From assembly GCA_934182465.1 (NCBI GenBank), contig CAKPRG010000004.1, positions 62,001 to 126,000 on the forward strand: 64,000 nt of DNA, given 5' to 3'. The position numbers and the translations under genes are program-made. This DNA comes from an uncultured Clostridia bacterium. GTDB taxonomy: Bacteria > Bacillota > Clostridia > TANB77 > CAG-508. Shown piece by piece: positions 18,167 through 27,220 of this stretch. The notes below the pieces were generated by a model. That model did no database searches. It was not told where the DNA came from and saw nothing but the letters and a program-made list of their open reading frames with translations. Every line of letters begins with the position of its first letter. The stretch's first letter is position 1.

Positions 18167-18601
18167 TTAATATTGAATTGATTCAAATGTCATTGTTGCT
18201 ATTTGAGCTGTTTTTTTATGATAAGTCATTCCTGTACATTTGAATTTTATTTCTCCAAAGAAACTCGTAAAAGCTTTCATTCCCAATTTATTTATACTTT
18301 CCATTGGGTATGTTTTTCCATTTATTATCATTGTAATATATACTTTTATACTATTTTCTTCGTTTTCTATATAGAAACCATTTTCATCTTTTGCTATATT
18401 ATTTTTTTCGTTATTGCTAATTGCTTTATTTATTAATGTTGTAATATCTACACCAGAAAGATTTTCTTTGTTGTATTCTTCGTATTGTCTATTAAAATTT
18501 TGTATTTGTCTTTGTTGTTTTTGGTAAATATTAAAATTTACGGTTATTATTAAAATAACTATAAAGCATGTCAGTAATAATATTGCAAAAATTTTTTTCA
18601 T
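18167..18601 (-). CDS. Pilin-like paralog of the Tad-like locus (144 aa)
   Basis: Protein of 144 residues with an N-terminal membrane helix (MKKIFAILLLTCFIVILIIT) then FNRQYEEYNKENLSGVDITT and LINKAISNNEKN. The same pattern is in the 272-residue gene (FNKEYDAYNKKLMYGVDLIS, VLNKAKSNNEKY), so the two are paralogs. The C-terminus KTAQIATMTFESI matches the T-G-x-I closing strand of the group. It lies between the 202- and 148-residue members with slightly larger spacers than the rest. Confidence 0.68.
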   Translation of the reverse strand: MKKIFAILLLTCFIVILIITVNFNIYQKQQRQIQNFNRQYEEYNKENLSGVDITTLINKAISNNEKNNIAKDENGFYIENEENSIKVYITMIINGKTYPMESINKLGMKAFTSFFGEIKFKCTGMTYHKKTAQIATMTFESIQY

Positions 18602-18657
18602 TCTTTTATCCTTTATATTATATATTAAAAAATATTGTTTTTCAACATTTTTATTTA

Positions 18658-19266
18658 TTAAAAATCACTATTTTCCATCAATCTAAAATTTACTTTATTT
18701 ACTTTTCCTGTTTGCTTATTGTATTCTAGATTTCCTAGAAAAGTGTATCTATATATAACTTTATTTGTATTTGTCTGTATTTTCGTATCACTCAAAAATT
18801 TTCCTGTGTCTACTTCTAAATTTAAAAATTCATTTGTTGTAATATACGAACCTGTATCAGTTCCTTTAAACATTGTATTTTTTTTTGCTGAACTATTATT
18901 TAGTAAAGAATATGCTACTGTATTATTTTTTAAATACACATATACTTCTACATTATTTACTGGATCATTTCCACTTTTTTTATTAATATTGTAAGCTAAA
19001 TTTATTGCTGATACAACATCTGAAGCTACATTTGGATCTGTTTTATATACAGTATCGCTATCAGTACTTATATCACTTTTTTCATCAGAAGCTTGAAATC
19101 TTTCAAATTTTGCATTAAAACTATCTACATTTTCTCTTCCTTTTGAAGAATCATAATTTTCACCTACTTTTGCAGCTTCTCTAAACATATATATCATTAA
19201 AAATAAAACTAATAAAGCAATTACAGTAGCTCCAGCCATATAAAAAGCTTTTGAAAAATTGTCCAT
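18658..19266 (-). CDS. Pilin-like paralog of the Tad-like locus (202 aa)
   Basis: Protein of 202 residues that begins MDNFSKAFYMAGATVIALLV, a variant of the MENASKA start, followed by VDSFNAKFERFQAS and a beta-rich exported domain (VEVYVYLKNNTVAYSLLNNS, KVIYRYTFLGNLEYN) with the group's closing KQTGKVNKVNFRLM. It is a likely minor subunit. It lies 20 bases after the 272-residue gene. Confidence 0.68.
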   Translation of the reverse strand: MDNFSKAFYMAGATVIALLVLFLMIYMFREAAKVGENYDSSKGRENVDSFNAKFERFQASDEKSDISTDSDTVYKTDPNVASDVVSAINLAYNINKKSGNDPVNNVEVYVYLKNNTVAYSLLNNSSAKKNTMFKGTDTGSYITTNEFLNLEVDTGKFLSDTKIQTNTNKVIYRYTFLGNLEYNKQTGKVNKVNFRLMENSDF

Positions 19267-19286
19267 TTATCTTCTCCCTTTGAACA

Positions 19287-20105
19287 TTATATTTCTTCAA
19301 ATTTCATATATTTTATTCTTCCTGTTTGTTCATTATATTTTTCTTCTACACATTTAAATTTTCTTGTTTTTAAATCATATAATGATGTTCTCCATTCAGC
19401 AGAACTCCAACCATTTTCAGAAAATAATTTATCTTTTATGTCATCAGATGGATTTTTTATATTTTGCTTTATTGCATCTGCTACATTTAAAAGGGTATTA
19501 ACAGTATCATTTGTTTTTGGATTATCATCTCCATCTAATAACTTATATGTTCCTTTAGTAAACTTACTTTTATAATATCCTGTTACTAATTTTTTCAAAC
19601 TTAAATCATTTATTTTGCTAAAATAATTTTGTGTTGGTTCTTTAAAAGCAGAAGTAAGTTTTGTATCTATTGCACCTTTTCCATTTACATATTGCCCTTC
19701 TTGGTTTTCTGTTATTTCTATAATTTCTCCACCATTATTGACTTTTTTTGTACTTAAATAATTAACTAAGACAGTATCTGTTAAATCTTCTTTTATTGTA
19801 AATTCTATATTTATTAAATAATCATTATTATACTTAAAACCACTTAAGAAGCTTCCTGATACATATTTTTCATTGTTACTCTTTGCTTTGTTTAATACCG
19901 AAATTAAATCAACACCATACATTAATTTTTTATTGTATGCATCATATTCTTTATTAAAAACTGTTATTTGTTCTGCTTGTTCTTCATTTTGTTTTTGTCT
20001 TTCTAATGGACTTAAAGATCTGAAAAACACATTGATAAGTATTACTAGCATTACGCCTATTAATGTTCCACCTGCTATTAAAAAAGCTTTACTTGCATTT
20101 TCCAT
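19287..20105 (-). CDS. Pilin-like paralog, MENASKA type (272 aa)
   Basis: Protein of 272 residues, the largest of the clear paralogs. It starts MENASKAFLIAGGTLIGVML with one membrane helix, followed by FNKEYDAYNKKLMYGVDLIS, a middle region unique to it (about 90-210), and the closing CVEEKYNEQTGRIKYMKFEE. It directly follows the fused TadB/TadC gene with a 19-base spacer, the usual place for prepilin or pseudopilin genes in Tad loci. Confidence 0.7.
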   Translation of the reverse strand: MENASKAFLIAGGTLIGVMLVILINVFFRSLSPLERQKQNEEQAEQITVFNKEYDAYNKKLMYGVDLISVLNKAKSNNEKYVSGSFLSGFKYNNDYLINIEFTIKEDLTDTVLVNYLSTKKVNNGGEIIEITENQEGQYVNGKGAIDTKLTSAFKEPTQNYFSKINDLSLKKLVTGYYKSKFTKGTYKLLDGDDNPKTNDTVNTLLNVADAIKQNIKNPSDDIKDKLFSENGWSSAEWRTSLYDLKTRKFKCVEEKYNEQTGRIKYMKFEEI

Positions 20106-20124
20106 AATCTTTAATCCTTTCTTT

Positions 20125-22203
20125 TTACATTTGAGCTGACATTTGTTCGAATGCGGTTGTCATACTTATTAAACCTATTGCACATAATGGAATTATCAAG
20201 TACATAACAAATAGACAAACCATTGGAGCAAATCCAATTACTTTTCCTATAATTGATTTTTTTGAAATCATTCTTTCGTTTGATTCTTTTCTTTTTTCTT
20301 GATGGTAAGCTCTTTCTGTATCTAATTCATCAAAAGCTTCTCTAATAGGAATCTTTTCAACTGCTGCTTGTAAACTTTCAACAATTCTTATAAATTGTTG
20401 GAAAGATACATCATTTTTTAATTCTTCTAAAGCTTCCCATGGACCACTTTCAAAGTTATTTACACATTTTGAAATTGGTTCTTTAAATATATTAGAATAT
20501 CTTTCAAGCCATTCCAAAATCATTTCAACATTTACTCTTTCTATTTTCATAAGCATTAAAATGATTGTTTGGAATTGCATTACTTCATTTTCCATTTCCA
20601 TTTGTCTCATTTTCTTTTGGAAAATTAACATTAATACTGGACCATAGTAACCTATAAATCCTACTACAAAGCTCATTAATAATTCAAACCATTTAAAGTT
20701 TTCTGATTGTACTGTTTGTATTTTTTCAAAAATAGTTTCTGCTTCATCAGACAATTCTTTATCAGTATACTTACTATAGTAATCATCTTTACGCATTGCT
20801 TTTTCTACATCTTTTTGTTGTACATTCAAATCATCTCTAAATTTATCTATATATTCATTATGTTTTTCTGTTACAGCCATCGCATTTTTTTCTTGAGTTT
20901 CAGTCATTTGACCTAGCAAGTTATAATCTGATGTAGGTTCTGTATATACATAATCTATTGCCATCCTATGTGCTTGCCAAAATACAAATACTGCAACTAT
21001 AAAAGCTATTACACTAACAGTTAATCGGTTTATATATAACCATTCCATCTTCAATTTTGAAGCTGAATCTTTTAAAAGTTGTGTTATTTTTCTGTATTCT
21101 TTTGTTCCATCTTTTGGTATAAATAAATCTACAAATTTTTTTACTGACTTTTTCTTATATAATTTTGCTTGCCATGGATTTTCTGGTGTTCCCCCAACTT
21201 TTACACTACCATTATCTTTTAATTTTCTAGTTAATATATAACTTATAAAAGTTAATATAAGTAATGCTACTTCTGCATAAAATCCTAAAGTTCCATTATA
21301 GAATTGCTTTGTAAAACTAAACTGACTAACTGCCCATCCTTTTACTGCATCTATAAATAAAACTGGTACAGCAGAAATCATTGACAAACTTTGAAATACA
21401 TAATCTAATTTATCTCTTTTTAAAATTTCAATTTGCATTTCTTGAGTAATATTATTTAAATTTTTTAAGTATAAAGATGCACCATCTTTATCTTTTCTAT
21501 CACCAAATTCTTTTGTTAAATATGAAATACCAGCAAATTCTTTTAAGAAACTATTTGGTGCTATATCATAATATTTTTCTAATTCCATCTCTGGATCATC
21601 CGAAATTAATACTTCATGTATTTTTTCAGCTTGTCTAGAAACTTTTACTTCATCATTTTGTGCTACTTCATATATTGCTTCTTCAACCATATTGTATTCA
21701 TGATAAGCATGTCTTATTTCAGCAAAGAAATCAATTTGCTCTCTTAATAGTTGATTATCAATTTTATCTACAAAACCTTCTATAATTGTTTCAATAAAGA
21801 ATATTTCAAATAGTAATAAAGATAGCATTAATACCATATTACCTTTTGTAGCTAAAATTATTACTATTGTTAGTGGTACAATTACCAAACACGCTTTTAA
21901 TAAAATTTGTGCTGTTTGCTTTCTTGTAAGATATTCATCTTCAAGATTTATAATTTCAAGTCTTCTTCTTAATTTTAAGGCATATCTTCTAATAAATGGT
22001 ATTTTCGCACATTTAATATAGAATTTTTGGTAAAACACTTCCATAGAGAAAGAACTTTCTTTTGTTCCTTCAACTAATTGTGCTACATATTTTGTTGTTT
22101 TATTTTGCATTTTTTTATAAATGATATAATAAGCTATTGCAATTACTGCAAATAAACCTAAAGTACCAAATATTAAATATTTAAGCATTTCTGTAGAACC
22201 CAT
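20125..22203 (-). CDS. TadB/TadC-like fused membrane platform protein
   Basis: Integral membrane protein of 692 residues that looks like a fusion of the two Tad platform proteins (type II secretion F family). The first half has cytoplasmic helices FFAEIRHAYHEYNMVEEAIY between membrane segments; the second half repeats the plan with MQFQTIILMLMKIERVNVEM and ILEWLERYSNIFKEPISKC, ending in two membrane helices. The middle (about 400-500) holds one more membrane segment and a charged coiled stretch (KDVEKAMRKDDYYSKYTDKE). Most Tad systems encode TadB and TadC as separate proteins, so the single chain is a feature of this locus. It probably forms the inner-membrane base that CpaF acts on. It lies 48 bases after cpaF. 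Confidence 0.75.
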   Translation of the reverse strand: MGSTEMLKYLIFGTLGLFAVIAIAYYIIYKKMQNKTTKYVAQLVEGTKESSFSMEVFYQKFYIKCAKIPFIRRYALKLRRRLEIINLEDEYLTRKQTAQILLKACLVIVPLTIVIILATKGNMVLMLSLLLFEIFFIETIIEGFVDKIDNQLLREQIDFFAEIRHAYHEYNMVEEAIYEVAQNDEVKVSRQAEKIHEVLISDDPEMELEKYYDIAPNSFLKEFAGISYLTKEFGDRKDKDGASLYLKNLNNITQEMQIEILKRDKLDYVFQSLSMISAVPVLFIDAVKGWAVSQFSFTKQFYNGTLGFYAEVALLILTFISYILTRKLKDNGSVKVGGTPENPWQAKLYKKKSVKKFVDLFIPKDGTKEYRKITQLLKDSASKLKMEWLYINRLTVSVIAFIVAVFVFWQAHRMAIDYVYTEPTSDYNLLGQMTETQEKNAMAVTEKHNEYIDKFRDDLNVQQKDVEKAMRKDDYYSKYTDKELSDEAETIFEKIQTVQSENFKWFELLMSFVVGFIGYYGPVLMLIFQKKMRQMEMENEVMQFQTIILMLMKIERVNVEMILEWLERYSNIFKEPISKCVNNFESGPWEALEELKNDVSFQQFIRIVESLQAAVEKIPIREAFDELDTERAYHQEKRKESNERMISKKSIIGKVIGFAPMVCLFVMYLIIPLCAIGLISMTTAFEQMSAQM

Positions 22204-22251
22204 TTACTTAATTTTGCACCCACCTTTCTTTTGACTTAAAACAATATATTT

Positions 22252-24496
22252 TTATTTATTATCATCATTATTTTCATCTTCTAAATCAATTCCATTTAAA
22301 ATTGAATTTCTTCCTACTGTTCCTAAATTATTTTTGTTTATTCCATCTTCTGAATTATTTTTTTCACTTTTTCTAATTCCAATATTTCTACGAATCACTC
22401 TATGATTAGAATTTTCTGCTTTATTTTCTGTATTTGCTACATTTCCTTTATTTGTTTTTGTAACATTTGCTTCGTTTACTGGTGTGGCAGATGTATTTAC
22501 TGTTGTATTTACATTTTGATTTTCTGTTTGAACATTAGTATTTTCTACTTTTACTGCAACTTTTTCTGGTTCTAAAGTATTTTCTTCTTCAGCATAGTTT
22601 TGAATTTTAGGTGGTTTAATTCCCCAATTTCTTTCTAAGAAAGCATCAAAAGCTACAACATCATTATCGTCCATATTATTTCTCATTTCACGAATATTTT
22701 GTTCTGAAATTGGATTGCATAAAACATAGCTATCATCAACGAATTCAAGAATATTACGGTATTTGTATAATTCTCTATTTGTTGTTTTAGTGAAATAAAT
22801 TGTAGCATTATTAAAGAATTTATCTAATTTTCCTTCTAATGTTTTTTCTTTATTATGGTCAAATGTATATTCATTTTTTTCTTCTACTGGTATACATTCT
22901 GTAATTCTTTCAATATATCTTCTACCTTTAAAGTCTTTTACTAAGTGAATATTAAAGTTTAAAACTTGAACAACTTGTTCTTCTGCTGTTTTTTCATCTT
23001 TAAAAACCCCTGCACGAAGCATTGAGTTTCTTAGTGCTGTTACTAAGTTTGGAAATGTTTTAGCATGGTGAGTAAATAATGTAAATTTAGAAGCAACCTG
23101 TGCTGATTGAATCATCCAAGATGCTACGGGGTCAGTTGCAACCTCACCGATGATATTAACAGAACCATCAGTCTTTTTCTGAACATCCAAACATTCCTGT
23201 CCAGAAATAGTTTCTGTTTCACGCATTGATAAGATATTTCTTGTTGGATAAATTTTTCTTAAATGAAGCTCGAATGCAGTTTCTGTAATACGAAGGTTCA
23301 TTGTTTCGTATATGTTTTCAATCATAGCCATAAGCATTGTTGTTTTTCCGGCAACCTTGCTCTCCAGTAAGTGCTATAATTCTTGCACCTTTTACAAGGA
23401 ATTTTAAAAGCTCAATTGTCTCTTCTTTACCTTGGAATTTAACAATTTGCTCTAGTGTAGCTCTCTTTACGTCGAACTTTCTTACGAAGAAAGCCCATGT
23501 TTCAGACATACTTGGTCTAACAACAACGACACGAGAACCGTCTTTCATTTCATTGATTTTATAACCATTTGTATCAGATAACTGACCTGGGTTATTATAT
23601 TTATAAATGTTTTGACATACTCTTTTTAATTCTGCTTCTGTTCCAAAAGATAAAAATGCAAGTCTTATTGATTTACCTTGGAAGAATATCCAGATACTAT
23701 CACAAGCTCTAGGAATTTTTGCTTCCATTGCTTGTCTTAAATAATCGTTATCTGTTTGTGCAACTTGGCTTAAGAAACTTTCTGGTAAACCAGATACACC
23801 ACCAGATACACCATCTATATTCATATCACGGATTTCATCAATACTACTGTATCCTTTATATTGTTGATAAATTCTTTGAACAACAACTTCTAATTTATCT
23901 GTAAAACTGATTGAGAAATTTTCTTTTTCGTATATATCATCAATCTCTTCATTAGTAATTACATAACATGGTTTTGATTCCCCATCTACGAATTTTAATG
24001 TTGCCAAATTATACTTTTTAATTATCTCTGTCAAAGCTTCATATCCAAAACTTTTTTTGTATTCATGAATAAGAATATCAAATTTGTCTTGTGCTGTAAG
24101 TAATGATGGTGTATCAAATGGAATTACTTTTGATATATTTGTTTCATTAACACCATATTCTTTAGATAACAAATCAAAAATTAATTCTTTTACATATTTT
24201 TTATCGTTAACATCACCATATGTACAACCTTTTAAAGCTTTTTTCAATTCGTACTTTTTAGTTTTTCTTCTTTTTAATTCTTCTTCAGAAAGACCAATAT
24301 CATACAAATTTATCTTTGTAATTTCATCAAGTCTTTGTTTAACAAACTTTATCATCTTGTCTAAAGTATAAGTTTTGTCATCAACATCAACTTTGGCTTC
24401 CACGATTTCATTTTTATTCTTTTTAATCATATGTGCAATTGTAACAAATACAATTACGACAACTACGAACATTAACATTATATTTGTTATATTCAT
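22252..24496 (-). CDS. CpaF/TadA-type secretion ATPase with +1 frameshift in Walker A
   Basis: Secretion ATPase of the CpaF/TadA type, about 747 residues if the frame break is bridged. An N-terminal membrane segment (MLMFVVVVIVFVTIA, about residues 7-21) is unusual, because CpaF is normally cytosolic. The N-domain follows (SIDEIRDMNIDGVSGGVSGL), then RIIALTGEQGC and the break. In frame 0 the protein would stop ten codons later at 23318, inside the P-loop. Skipping one C at 23350 gives TGEQGCGKTTMLMAMIENIY, a perfect Walker A. The rest, with GEVATDPVASWMIQ and FTLFTHHAKTF, continues to 22252 with an Asn-rich tail. Without recoding the ATPase would be dead, so either the locus is decayed, the sequence is wrong, or recoding controls it. 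Confidence 0.82.
23348..23350 (-). other. CGG codon at the CpaF Walker A frameshift
   Basis: Frame 0 reads GGT TGC CGG AAA AAC AAC. Skipping the C at 23350 gives GGT TGC GGA AAA ACA ACA (Gly-Cys-Gly-Lys-Thr-Thr), the P-loop. Confidence 0.8.
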
Positions 24497-24518
24497 TAAA
24501 GGCTTCCTCCCTTTAAAA

Positions 24519-25358
24519 TTATGTTAGGTATTGTAATTCTTGTAATTTATAAATTATTTTTTTATCAACATCTTGTATGTCTTGTATAAATCTACTATTT
24601 TTATCTAATGCAACATTTGACAATTTCGTTTGTAAAAAGAACTTTGCCACTTGTGCTTCACATGCAGATTCCATAAATAAAGCATTATATGGAATTGTGC
24701 CTACACCTTTTTTCTCCCCAATGTATTTTCCAACATTTTTTGCATTATATTTAGAGTAATTATCTGATCTTGCAAGTACTGGTATCATATTATTTTTTTG
24801 TAATATAGGCATTGTTGATGCATTAACAATATATTGGTCTATTAATTGTAAATTTGGTGGCATAACATAAACTATTACACTTGCACAATCCAAAATTGCT
24901 TTTGTTGTATCTGACTCTAGACCTTTATTTACATCTACAAATACAAAATCATAATATTTATTAGCTGTATTTAATAAATCTTTATATAGCATTAAAGACT
25001 TTTCAAAATCTTCTTTTATTGGTGTTTTCAAACCTGGTAATACATCAAGTCTATTCTTAAAAACAACTTTTGTGTAACTAGAAACTACTTCTGGCGTAAC
25101 TTTGTTACTTGCAATGGCACTGACTAAACCTTCTGCACCAGATGCAATATCTATTTTTCCACCATTTAATTGTCTTGCAACTTTATTTGTTTTTTTTAGA
25201 TTCCAAAAACAACCTTCCAAAGTTGGATTTTGATATGTTGCATTTACTAATAAAGTTCTGTAATTATGTTCAACACACATATAAGTTGCTAATGCTGCCA
25301 TAGAAAGTGTTTGACCACATTCTTTTTTTTCTGCGCTCCAAAAAGCAATTATTGCCAT
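24519..25358 (-). CDS. MinD/CpaE-like protein with degenerate P-loop
   Basis: ParA/MinD-fold protein of 279 residues, corresponding by position to CpaE/TadZ, the protein that positions the Tad machine in the cell. The P-loop region is WSAEKKECGQTLSM: a Lys is kept near the deviant-Walker position, but the invariant GK(T/S) lysine is Gln. Later parts fit the fold: DFVFVDVNKGLESDTTKAIL (Walker B-like) and VIVYVMPPNLQLIDQYIV. ATP hydrolysis is therefore doubtful; nucleotide binding may remain. It lies between cpaF and a second MinD-like gene, with 22-23-base spacers. A strong AAGGAAG precedes the ATG. Confidence 0.78.
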   Translation of the reverse strand: MAIIAFWSAEKKECGQTLSMAALATYMCVEHNYRTLLVNATYQNPTLEGCFWNLKKTNKVARQLNGGKIDIASGAEGLVSAIASNKVTPEVVSSYTKVVFKNRLDVLPGLKTPIKEDFEKSLMLYKDLLNTANKYYDFVFVDVNKGLESDTTKAILDCASVIVYVMPPNLQLIDQYIVNASTMPILQKNNMIPVLARSDNYSKYNAKNVGKYIGEKKGVGTIPYNALFMESACEAQVAKFFLQTKLSNVALDKNSRFIQDIQDVDKKIIYKLQELQYLT

Positions 25359-25381
25359 TTGACGACTTCCTTCCTTTGTAC

Positions 25382-26065
25382 TTAATTTTCTTTTATTAAT
25401 CTTACTGCTTTTTTAACTTCTCCCTGACTTTTACCAGAAATTTCTTCTACTAAAAACATCACACTGTCTACATATATATTACTTAATCCAGTAAATTTTA
25501 TTTTTGCTTGTCTTTGATTTATATATATTGCATTTAAATCTTCTGTTTCAAAAGGGAAAAATACGATATCTTCATTCCAAGAAATTTTTAAATTTTTGGA
25601 TAAAAATTTTACATATTCATCTTCTTCTTGTAACATACTTTTTGTAAAATAAACTTTTGTAACTTCTACAGGAGCTTTTAATCTTATAAAAGCTGCTAAG
25701 CCTTTTCTTAAATTATATAAGTCAAATGATGTTACAAAAAAATGTTTATCATTTGGACTTACTTGATATAGTTCATAATATATAGAAGAATCTATATCAA
25801 GTAAGACATAATCATAATCTAATTGTTGCACTCCTAAATATGCTTGGATTTCATTAAAACCTTTGAATCCTACTGCAACATCTATATCTTCATATGTTGT
25901 TATATATTTTTGTGAAGGAGTCATAACTGGAACTATATATCTAGACTTTTGTAATGTTGTTGTGTCTATAAGTAAAACTTTATTTTTTAATACAGTTAAT
26001 ATTTTAGCAATTTGTAATAACATATCAGTTTTATCATATCCACCTATAAAAGCGACTTTTTCCAT
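25382..26065 (-). CDS. Second MinD/CpaE-like protein, more degenerate
   Basis: Protein of 227 residues with a ParA/MinD-like start (MEKVAFIGGYDKTDMLLQIA), a VLLIDTTTLQKSRYI strand and DYDYVLLDIDSSIYYELYQV in the Walker B position. The P-loop GGYDKTD keeps Lys-Thr but lacks the glycine before it and the signature lysine at the start of a deviant Walker A. It complements the next gene, which has lost the other half of the motif. Probably a partner of that protein in placing the machine. A 23-base spacer separates the two; AGGAGG precedes the ATG. Confidence 0.72.
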   Translation of the reverse strand: MEKVAFIGGYDKTDMLLQIAKILTVLKNKVLLIDTTTLQKSRYIVPVMTPSQKYITTYEDIDVAVGFKGFNEIQAYLGVQQLDYDYVLLDIDSSIYYELYQVSPNDKHFFVTSFDLYNLRKGLAAFIRLKAPVEVTKVYFTKSMLQEEDEYVKFLSKNLKISWNEDIVFFPFETEDLNAIYINQRQAKIKFTGLSNIYVDSVMFLVEEISGKSQGEVKKAVRLIKEN

Positions 26066-26083
26066 TTTTTCCTCCTATTTTAT

Positions 26084-27061
26084 TTAGTTAGATCTACCAA
26101 CTTCACCAGAACCATCTAATTCTTCAACAAAGCTTTCTCTTGCTGTTTTTAAGTTTGTAATTTCTTCTTCAATTCCTGATTCAACTGAACTTGCTCTACC
26201 ATCTTCATAAGCAGATAAAGCTGCATCAATTTGTCCAACTCTTTGCTCATTTTGTTTTTGTTCATTATATCTAGACCATAAAGCTGTTCTTGCTGTTTCA
26301 CGAATATTTGGATCTGTATTTATTAATTTTAATACATCTTCACTTACAGCATATGTAGGTGTTGCTGCATTTTGTAATCCTGGTTCAGTATATGTTGTGG
26401 CATACAATTTTGTACCTTCTGCAGTATAAGATTCAACAATTGCATTTCCTAAACTTAAAATTTCTTCTTCTGTAAGTTTAACCCAAATTGTATCTGCAGT
26501 ACATTGTTCTATTTTTTTCTTTGCTACAACTATATAATCTTGTCCCTTTGGAAAACGAACACGAATATCAACATAATCTCCATTTCTAAGTTCTGATGGT
26601 AAAATAATCATATTGTATTCTTGAATTCTTTGATCATCTGTTGTTTGTCCATCAACTTCTGCTACCATGTCTTTAGTAACAATTGAATTTGCAGGAACTC
26701 CAACTTTCATAACTAATTTTTTTTGTAATTGTGTTCCATCTTCAGAATACTTTTCTATTGTATCTCCTGTTTTATCATCTTTAAATTTAAAATCGTCTTC
26801 TTCGATAATTTGAGTTGTATCCATTGTAGTTTGTACAACTTCTGTTTTAAATGAATCCATAGTTACTTCTTCTCCTGATTTTAAATCAGCTGTAGCAACT
26901 AAAACAGTTCTTTGTTTACTTTCTAAAGCTTCTTTTGCTTCATTTAAATTTTTAATTTTATAAAGTAATAATAGTACCACTAGTGCCATAATAATAAGTG
27001 CTACTAAAAAACCTATTAAGAATGAATTTCTTGCTCTTCTTTGCATTGGATTAACAGCCAT
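26084..27061 (-). CDS. CpaB/RcpC-like SAF-domain protein
   Basis: Protein of 325 residues, first gene of the Tad-like locus. The start is ATG at 27061 (AAGGAGG nine bases before it); a TTG two codons earlier is too close to the ribosome binding site. A membrane helix (FLIGFLVALIIMALVVLLLL) is followed by an SAF domain: VLVATADLKSGEEVTMDSF, LVMKVGVPANSIVTKDMV, and a second module, LPSELRNGDYVDIRVRFPKG. This matches CpaB/RcpC, a periplasmic assembly factor of Tad pili, although this cell is single-membraned. A coiled tail (ARTALWSRYNEQKQNEQRVG) is added. A promoter lies at 27131-27159. Confidence 0.82.
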   Translation of the reverse strand: MAVNPMQRRARNSFLIGFLVALIIMALVVLLLLYKIKNLNEAKEALESKQRTVLVATADLKSGEEVTMDSFKTEVVQTTMDTTQIIEEDDFKFKDDKTGDTIEKYSEDGTQLQKKLVMKVGVPANSIVTKDMVAEVDGQTTDDQRIQEYNMIILPSELRNGDYVDIRVRFPKGQDYIVVAKKKIEQCTADTIWVKLTEEEILSLGNAIVESYTAEGTKLYATTYTEPGLQNAATPTYAVSEDVLKLINTDPNIRETARTALWSRYNEQKQNEQRVGQIDAALSAYEDGRASSVESGIEEEITNLKTARESFVEELDGSGEVGRSN

Positions 27062-27130
27062 TTTCAAAAACCTCCTTAGACATATATCCTAAAATTTCGC
27101 ATAATTCTACCAAATTAAATCATTTATTTT

Positions 27131-27159
27131 ATTTTACAATATTTATTGGATAAAAACAA
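27131..27159 (-). promoter_or_regulatory. Likely promoter of the Tad-like locus
   Basis: TTGTTT (27159-27154), a 17-base spacer and TAAAAT (27136-27131), about 70 bases before the cpaB-like start. The sequence is AT-rich, so the match is only moderate. Confidence 0.55.
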
Positions 27160-27220
27160 TAAATCTGCGTAATGTAACAAAAAAATAACTTTTTTGTAAT
27201 CTTTTTGTAAATTTAGTTTT

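Noticed and set aside
23318..23337. Internal start giving a separate C-terminal CpaF protein
   Set aside because: It would begin after the P-loop lysine and have no ribosome binding site; a bridged frame is a better explanation.
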